A stretch of DNA of 64,000 nucleotides from NCBI GenBank assembly GCA_027924585.1, contig BSBM01000125.1:1679001-1743000 (forward strand), read 5' to 3'. Below the pieces are notes generated by a model. That model saw nothing but the letters and a program-made list of their open reading frames with translations, searched no databases and had not been told where the DNA came from. The translations under genes were made by a program, and so were the position numbers. Shown here one piece after another: positions 57,388 to 64,000 of the stretch; within the stretch, counting starts at the first letter, position 1; each line of letters starts with the position of its first letter. This DNA is from Larix kaempferi. Lineage: Eukaryota; Streptophyta; Pinopsida; Pinales; Pinaceae.

Positions 57388-60343
57388 TTATGTTCTGGGC
57401 GATTTTGAACATGTTTTATTGGGTGATAATGAGCCATGTAAAATTGTTGGAATGGGTAAGGTATGGATAAAAGTTAAGAATGGAATTGATTGGTTGTTGA
57501 AAGATGTTAGGAATATTCCTACTATGAAAAGAAATCTGATCTCAACAGGTTAGTTGGGAGATGGCGAATGTCTATCTACATTTGGTGAAAAGTGGTGGAA
57601 GATCACTAAAGGATCAATGGTGATAGCAAAAGGAGATAGGGTAGGTACGTTGTATTTATGTCCTCATAATACTGACCATTCTATCTCTTTAGATTCCACA
57701 GGAACAGATACAACATTGTGGCATCATAGCCTTGGCCACATGAGTGAGAAGGGAATGCAGATTCTCCACTCAAGGAAGTTGCTACCAGATTTGAAGCAGG
57801 TAAGTTTGGAATTTTGTGAGAACTGTGTTTATGGAAAACAGAAGAAAGTCAGATTTCTCAGGGTTGAGAAACAAAAGAAGAATGAAAAGTTAGAGCTTGT
57901 GCATACAGATGTATGAGGACCGGCTCAGGAACAATCTTTTGGTGGCTCTCATTATTATGTTACATTTATTGATGATGCAACTAGGAAAACTTGGGTTTAT
58001 TGCATTAGATAGAAATCTGATGTGTTTGCTACTTTTAAGAAGTGGAAAGCTTTGGTTGAGAATGAGACAGGAAAAAGGTTGAAGTGTCTTAGATTTGATA
58101 ATGGAGGTGAGTACTGCGGCAAGGAGTTTAATAGTTACTGTTCATACTATGGGATTCGTAGAGAGAAGACAGTCCTAGGAACACCACAAAAAAATGGTGT
58201 GTCTGAAAGGATGAACAGAACGATCATGGAGCGTGCAAGGTGTATGAGATTGCATGTAGGGTTGCCTTTACAGTTTTGGGCGGACGATGTACATACTATT
58301 GTTTATTTAATAAACAGAGGACCTTCAAGTGCTTTGGATGGTGGTATTCTAGAGGAGGCATGGATGGGTAAAAAGGTAAACTACTCATTTCTGAGAACGT
58401 TTGGTTGTGAAGCATTTGTCCATATTGATAAAGAAAATAGAATAAAGCTTGAAGCTAAATCCAAGAAATGTAGTTTTATTGGATATGGGGTTGATGATTT
58501 TGGTTATCGCTTATGGGATTATGAAAATCACAAAATCATTAGAAGTAGAGATGTCATATTCAATGAAAAGGTCATGTATAAAGATCAGATGCTGGGAAAG
58601 AAATAGGAAAATAAAAACACAGCGTACACAGTACTTGATGAAATTCAAGAAAATGAAGTTCCAAAGGTGCCAGAAAATCAAGAACAACAGCAAGTACCTG
58701 AAACGCCTGCAACTGCAAGAAGATCTACCATGTTAAGTAGACTCCCTGAACGATACTCTCCTTCAATGTATTATTTATTGATGATTGATGCTGGTGAACC
58801 AGAATGTTATGAAGAAGCAATGTAGGTGGAAACTAGAAAGAAGTGGGACTAAGGAATGAATGAGGAGATGGACTCATTGGTTGGAAACCAGACTTGGGAT
58901 CTGGTTCACTTGCCTACTGGTAAAAGAGCATTGCAGAACAAATGGATTTACAGGTTGAAGAAAGAAGGAGGCAAGAAGCGGTACAAAGCCAGACTTGTTG
59001 TAAAGGGGTTTGCACAGAAGAAAGGTATAGATTTTGATGAAATATTTTATCCTTTTGTTAATATGACTTCAATTAGGACTATTTTAAGTCTAGTGGCGGT
59101 AGAATATTTGCATCTTGAACAGTTAGATGTAAAAATAGCTTTTCTCCATGGGGATTTGGAGGAAGAGATATATATGCAGCAGCCACAAGGGTATGAGGTC
59201 AAAGGGATGGAGAATTTGGTGTGCAAGTTGAAAAAGAGCTTGTATGGCTTGAAGCAAGCTCCAAGGCAGTGGTATTTAAAATTTGACAGGTTTATGACAA
59301 AACAAGGTTATAGTAGATGTCATTCTGACCACTATGTTTATTTCAAGAAGCTAGACAATGAGAGATATATTATCTTGTTATTGTATGTGGATGACATGCT
59401 CGTTGTAGGGTCTAACATGCAGGATATAAATGTACTCAAAAGGAAGCTAGCTAATTCATTTGCGATGAAGGATTTGGGTGCTGCAAAGGAAATCCTTGGC
59501 ATGAGAATAACGAGAGATAGGAAAAATCGCAAATTGAGATTGTCTCAGAGTGAGTACATACAAAAGGTGTTGGAGAGGTTTAGAATGCAGAATGCAAAAC
59601 CAGTAAGTACACCTTTGGCCAGCCATTTCAGTTTAAGTAAGGAAATATGTCCCAAGACACAGGAAGAGACAGATTACATGTCCAAGATTCCCTATCAATC
59701 AGCAGTTGGAAGATTGATGCATTCCATGGTGTGCACAAGACCAGATATTGCACAAGCAGTAGGAGTTGTGAGAAGATATATGAACAATCTAGGTAAAGAA
59801 CATTGGAAGGCAGTACAATAAATTCTCTAGTATTTGAGAGGTACCACCACTCAGGCGTTATGTTTTGGAGGTTCAGACACTGTTCTATAGGGATATGTTG
59901 GTGCATATATGGAAGGTGATAAGGATAGCAGGAGGAGCACCACAGGGTATGTGTTTACTGTAGGTGGAACAGTAGTAAGTTGGATTTTGAGACTGCAGAA
60001 GGTTGTTGCACTTTCAACAATGGAAGCAGAGTATGTTGTTGTTACAGAGGCTAGTAAAGAGATGATTTGGTTGCAGAGGTTTATGGAGGAAATGGGTAAG
60101 AAGCAAAAGGATAGAAGGTTGTATAGTGACATCCAGAGTGCCATTCATCTTGCAAAGAACTCAGCATTCCATTCCAAGACTAAACATATACAGCTCAAGT
60201 ACCATTTCATACGCTCTGTTCTGGAAGATGAACTGTTGAAGCTGGAAAAGATACATACTATCCAGAATCATGTAGACATGTTCACAAAGGTAGTGAATAG
60301 AGAGAAACTGAGTTCCTGCTTGGTTTCAGTTGGCCTTCTCGCA
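57356..60343 (+). pseudogene. Pol of element E: protease end, integrase, RT, RNase H
   Basis: In one frame: protease end and pre-integrase domain (WHHSLGHMSEKGMQILHSRK at about 57718; CENCVYGKQKKVRF), integrase core (LVHTDV then stop; FIDDATR; GTPQKNGVSERMNRTIMER at about 58180), RT (NKWIYRLKKEGGKKRYKARL, QLDVKIAFLHGDLEEEIYMQ, YGLKQAPRQWY, LLYVDDMLVVG at about 59380), and RNase H (DSRRSTTGYVFTVGG, LSTMEAEY, SDIQSAIHLAKN). Catalytic YVDD is intact. Stops at 57914 (TGG to TGA), 58010, 58604, 58823, 58850, 59819 and 59887 kill the copy. The polyprotein would make and insert element cDNA. Confidence 0.92.
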
Positions 60344-60420
60344 TGAAGGTGAAGATGATAAATTTGCCAAGTCCAAGGTCTAACAAGTCCAACAACGGTG
60401 GAGTTGTTGTGATCAGTCTC

Positions 60421-60432
60421 CAAGTGGGAGAT
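60421..60432 (+). promoter_or_regulatory. Polypurine tract of element E
   Basis: CAAGTGGGAGAT directly before TGTTGG, the typical Tnt1-like tract. Confidence 0.85.
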
Positions 60433-60933
60433 TGTTGGTTGTGGAGCTAGATCTTCTAGTCTCATAGATTATATTGTCTCAGCCATGCACCTCAAAGGAA
60501 TGTACACTCATGCCCCTACCTTGGGGTTCAGGGGCAACACCCCTGAGAAAAAAATTTGGGGCTGTTTTCGCCAACAGGTTTTGGGCCCATGGTTTTGGGT
60601 AACCCATGGTATTTTTCCCATTGTATTTCCCCTATAAAAGAAAGACATTGTAATACGGCTAGGGCATGATGTATTAGGTTTTATGCATTGTAAAGATCTC
60701 TGAGATCAGAAGAGAGACTGTGAGACAGTGAAGAGGAAGTGCAGCGGTTGTGCTCTAGGTTGTATCCCTTCACTTTGCTGGACGGAATAATAATAAGGAC
60801 TGGAAACTTCAGTGTGGACGTAGCCCAAGTAGGGTGAACTACGACATATCCTTGTCTCTCTTGTAATGTGTATGTGTGATTATATTTTCATTTCTGTTTA
60901 TTGTTATTGCTCTGCGATCCTGTTTTTCTAACA
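60433..60933 (+). repeat. 3' LTR of element E
   Basis: 501 bp, TGTTGGTTGTGGAGC to TTTTCTAACA; CCTATAAAAG at 60631-60640. Confidence 0.93.
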
Positions 60934-60938
60934 CTTTG
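60934..60938. repeat. Target site duplication of element E, right (CTTTG)
   Basis: Exact partner of 55464-55468. Confidence 0.88.
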
Positions 60939-61313
60939 TTTCATTTCCAAGGTAGAATGTGTCTCGAAATGATCTTCAATATTTTCAAGAGAATCTTCTT
61001 CATGCTCATGTGATGTCTCTTCATATTTTTCAGAGTCACTTGGGAGTGACTTTCGATCCTCTTCATGTACTGCTTCTTCTAGTTCACCTATTTCAGAACT
61101 AGGTGGTTCATGGGTCTTCTCCTTTTTCTCCTTCAAGCAAGCTGATGCATTTTTCCCCTTGGTTTTCTTAAGATCAATATATTTTATCCAAATTTGGATA
61201 GCCAACAATTCGAACAATTTGATAAGCTGATTGTTCATGTCTTCAAATATTGGTTTCATTATTTTTATATACTCCTCACCATCATATGAGGTTCCCTTTT
61301 CATCCCTAGTCAT
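60939..61313 (-). pseudogene. N-terminal part of the 305-codon ORF of D, cut by element E
   Basis: Starts at ATG 61313-61311 (MTRDEKGTSYDGEEYIKIMK); the frame is also open upstream to a TAG near 61400. Visible parts: a leucine/isoleucine-rich segment (NNQLIKLFELLAIQIWIKYI), a Lys-rich stretch, then a Glu-rich region (EKYEETSHEHEEDSLENIED). Residue 126 (Gln) falls on the CTTTG duplication, and the left part resumes in the same frame. It lies 130 bp after the primer site, the position of gag. No capsid motif is recognisable. Confidence 0.6.
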
Positions 61314-61446
61314 AGTTTTCTCAAAAAATTGCTCTTCTTCTCCTACTTTTTTTCCTCTTCAACAAAAGCACTTTTGGTTTCAATATATAATGGTGGTCCC
61401 TAAATTATTTTACTAATGAATATAAGACCACATTAGGTTCCAATAT

Positions 61447-61461
61447 CATGCTTTGATACCA
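61447..61461 (-). promoter_or_regulatory. Primer binding site of element D (initiator Met tRNA type)
   Basis: Minus-strand TGGTATCAAAGCATG, one base from TGGTATCAGAGCATG, one base inside the LTR. Confidence 0.85.
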
Positions 61462-61462
61462 C

Positions 61463-63671
61463 TGTAATGTCCCTCTTTAAGAATTTTATTAAAATGACAA
61501 ATTTTTCACTTTTTTCCCTAGTTCGACCTTTGAATAGTTTTGATGTCTAGGTCTCCAATTTGCTCCAAATGCTCCCAAATCTTCTGAGAAGGTATATGAA
61601 TGATATTGGGAAATTAATATGATGTTAATATATTATATATGATCTTTATATTACTTCTTCAAATCCTCTTTTAGTTCTGTTCAAAGTAGGGAGTTTGACT
61701 AGCAATTCCTCTTTGACTAGTATTGGTCTCTTGGTCTCCAAATGACCCCAAATGCTTGCATAATGGGTCTAAAGGTATTTGAGAGGTATTAATAAATATA
61801 AAAGGGGATCATGGATACTTAAAAACCCTTAAAACACTTCTACGCATTCATTTACAATCTAGACAAAGTAGGGAAGATTGCTAGTAATTTCGAGCTTCAA
61901 ACCCCCAATGGTAGATGGCTCTAAATAGCTCCAAATGCTCTCAAATTGTACCAGTAGGTGTATGAATGATGTTAATACATAAAAATGGTTTTTATATGTG
62001 TCATTTAACCATCAAATGACTTCTTCAACTCACTTTGGAAATCTGATCAATGTATGGAGTTTTACTAGTAAAATTGTGGTTCAAATCCCCTAGGGGTAGA
62101 TGATGAAAATGACATTCCAAATGCACTCAATCCAACTCAAAATTATGAATGGATGAAGGGTAAATAAAAATTAAATAAACATGAACTCATATGAATCACC
62201 ATTCAACTTCTAATGTCTTTTATAACTCCCTTAAATTAGATGCAAGAAGACTAGTTTCGACCTTGGGGGAAATAGCATTAAATCTTATTCAAATGAAATA
62301 AAACTAAGCAAGATAGATCCAAATGCTTAAGTTATGAAAATTAAACTTGTAATAATCATTAATGGCAGTCCATACATCATAAATATATCATATAAACATT
62401 CTTCCATTCGAAATCATCATCAAGACATTGACATACATCAATCTAGTGGGGGGGTGGTCACTGTTTGCTCATTAATAATCAATTTTACATATAACCACTT
62501 GGTATTTAGACCTTAAACTTTATGAGGATGAATAAAGGATTATTTTAATCATATTAAAATAGAAATTGATCATGATAATCTCTCCCAAATATTTCAAGAG
62601 CTCACCAAAAACGCACTCCCTCAAGGATCAAGAATATGCCATGAAAACTGGAAATGGTTGAAGGAGTGAGCTGCACTAGAAGAAACCATGAGCTGCCCTG
62701 TAGCTTACACCTAAAAATAAATAATCCATTAAAGCTCCAAATGAAAGGTCTGAATGGCCTTTCCAATTACCAACTTGGATTGGAATCTTTCACCCTCGAA
62801 ATTGGCTAAGGCAAGAAACTAGTCATCCACTAGCTCTCCCTCTTCACAAATGCAATTGAAAATTTCTCAAATGATAAAAATATGCTATTATTATTTGTTC
62901 ATTACTTTTATAAACTTCTAATTTCATCTATGGGTTGAATTCCTTCCAATAGATTCATGCCAACTCAATTTGGGAAGAGATTCCCAAGTATGCCACTTGT
63001 CCTTCCAATTCTAGCTCTCTCCTTCTCCAAATTCGAATTGGTGTCTCTTTGGCTTCCCTAATGCACTTGAGCACCCTCTTTGATTCTATTTTTAGCCCTG
63101 AAATGTCATATATGTCATATTTCATCCTTAAGGTCTGATTTTTGTCATAGGTGTCATAGCATCTTCATCATTGTTGTCATAGTGCTAGGGAATCTAGTCC
63201 AAGTGTCTCACTAGCTCCAAATTGCCTCTTCCTCTTCCATGGGAGTTATTCTTCCACTCCAATTCGACCTTACATGACTCATGCCAAGTATATTGACCTT
63301 CCAACTCATCCAAAGAACCTTTGGATTCTTATGGATTCGAAATGACAAGAGGAGAATGCCATGTGGCATAGAAAATCAAGCTTGTGTGGGTCCCACTTCC
63401 TCCATGTGTATTCATGATCAAATGCCACTTTGATTTTCCATTGTATATATTTATTTAGCTCATTTATTAAATATTTGTGCTCTTCTAATGTCCACGCATC
63501 ATTTAGTATCCTTCTTATTTCAAATCCCAATGCTTCCACCCACAACCTAGGAAACTAGTAATTTTCCTCCTTGGCAATTATTTGACCCTTAGCATCAATT
63601 TGACAAATTCTCATGAATATGATCAATGGGATTAGGCCATTGTGACCCAATGCAAAATTTGGGACATGACA
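61463..63671 (-). repeat. 5' LTR of element D
   Basis: 2209 bp, TGTAATGTCCCTC to GGGACATGACA; matches 51282-53500. Confidence 0.9.
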
Positions 63672-63676
63672 TATTT
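63672..63676. repeat. Target site duplication of element D, right (TATTT)
   Basis: Exact partner of 51277-51281. Confidence 0.75.
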
Positions 63677-64000
63677 GCATCAAGTTTTTTTTCTTATACC
63701 TAAAAGGATATCCTCTCAAACCATTCTAGCAAAGATTGTAGGATACAACAATTTTCAGTTGTGTGGGTATTTTCTCTACATAAATCATAGGGAGAAGTGG
63801 TCATCCAAAAGTATACTTCTGCAACATCAAGTAGAGATTGAGGTGTGGCCATATGTCCTGCAAATATCATAGTATTCAATCACTAAATTGCTCTAAAATC
63901 TATTCAATGGAGGTGACATTGGTTTAGGGACTACCACTCTGATTCATAGCGATGGACTTTTGGTCACTATGTGACCCTCTATTTTGCACACAAGACACCA
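63677..64000 (+). other. Flank of element D with an interrupted open frame
   Basis: A plus-strand frame continues to the window end with two stops (LIPKRISSQTILAKIVGYNN, then NLFNGGDIGLGTTTLIHSDG). The composition looks protein-like, but no family is recognised. It may be part of an older element into which D inserted. Confidence 0.3.

Larger units (their letters stand above)
55469..60933 (+). mobile_element. Ty1/copia (Tnt1/Tork-like) retrotransposon E, nested in D
   Basis: LTRs 55469-56394 and 60433-60933, CTTTG duplications, a Met-tRNA primer site and a polypurine tract. Gag, protease, integrase, RT and RNase H follow in copia order (integrase before RT). Apart from one frameshift in the protease, all pol domains remain in one frame (from 57356 to 60343), interrupted by about seven stops. 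The RT sequence style (LVVKGFAQKKGIDFDEIF, YVDDM) fits the Tork/Tnt1 lineage. It is the youngest-looking element by coding preservation. Confidence 0.93.
51282..63671 (-). mobile_element. LTR element D with unrecognised ORFs and no pol
   Basis: LTRs 51282-53500 and 61463-63671 (about 2.2 kb each), TATTT duplications, a strong polypurine tract and a Met-tRNA primer site define a minus-oriented element. Without the nested copia element E, its interior is only about 2.5 kb. It encodes a 305-codon frame (broken by E) followed by frames of 252 and 177 codons. None shows RT, RNase H, integrase or a zinc knuckle. It would need enzymes from a partner. The family is not recognised. Confidence 0.85.

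Noticed and set aside
60888-60933. C-terminal end of the frame starting at 61313
   Set aside because: The last codons lie in the copia LTR and were added by the insertion.

Overview
This is plant nuclear DNA made almost entirely of nested transposable elements. I find no convincing intact host gene, no RNA gene and no CRISPR array. The plant assignment rests on three things: a Tnt1/Tork-like Ty1/copia element with an initiator-Met-tRNA type primer site; a CACTA (En/Spm) transposon with the plant TNP2, DUF4218 and DUF4216 modules; and long-LTR Ty3/gypsy elements nested in one another. The long LTRs, deep nesting and mutational decay suggest a large-genome seed plant. A gymnosperm is possible, but the sequence alone does not prove it.

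Layout. (F) 1-4650, + strand: 3' part of a gypsy-type element, its LTR at 3753-4650, carrying a 1.8 kb hAT-like element (965-2752) with 8-bp target duplications. 4651-8790: AT-rich and mostly anonymous, with a decayed possible coding stretch (5287-6170) and a short tandem repeat. (A) 8796-25517, - strand: same family as F, coding only for a broken Gag-protease, with tandem arrays and no reverse transcriptase. Its right LTR is split by (B) 16291-24802, - strand, an apparently non-coding LTR element. 25523-34954: a decayed CACTA transposon (- strand, about 28.3-33.99 kb), a triplicated segment and an orphan CACTA-like end. (C) 34960-49076, - strand: a complete but decayed Ty3/gypsy element with two Gag-like modules, protease, RT, RNase H, integrase and a large extra 3' reading frame. 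Its left LTR holds a 577-bp foldback element. 49472-51060: remnant of a different gypsy protease. (D) 51282-63671, - strand: an LTR element with 2.2 kb LTRs, primer site and polypurine tract, whose ORFs I do not recognise. (E) 55469-60933, + strand: a Ty1/copia element inside D, interrupting one of D's ORFs.

Boundaries are firm where target duplications match: A ACCAT, B GTAAA/GTGAA, C GTTAG, D TATTT, E CTTTG, hAT-like ACTGCACT. Insertion order follows from nesting: B after A, E after D, the foldback element after C, the hAT-like element after F. B and D share LTR ends (TGTAATGTCCC-like) and a Met-tRNA type primer site and both lack pol, so they may depend on a common partner. F and A are two copies, in opposite orientations, of a family for which only Gag-protease is visible. 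Many stop codons in A, C and E read as C-to-T changes (CAG to TAG, CGA to TGA), as expected of DNA that has long been methylated.
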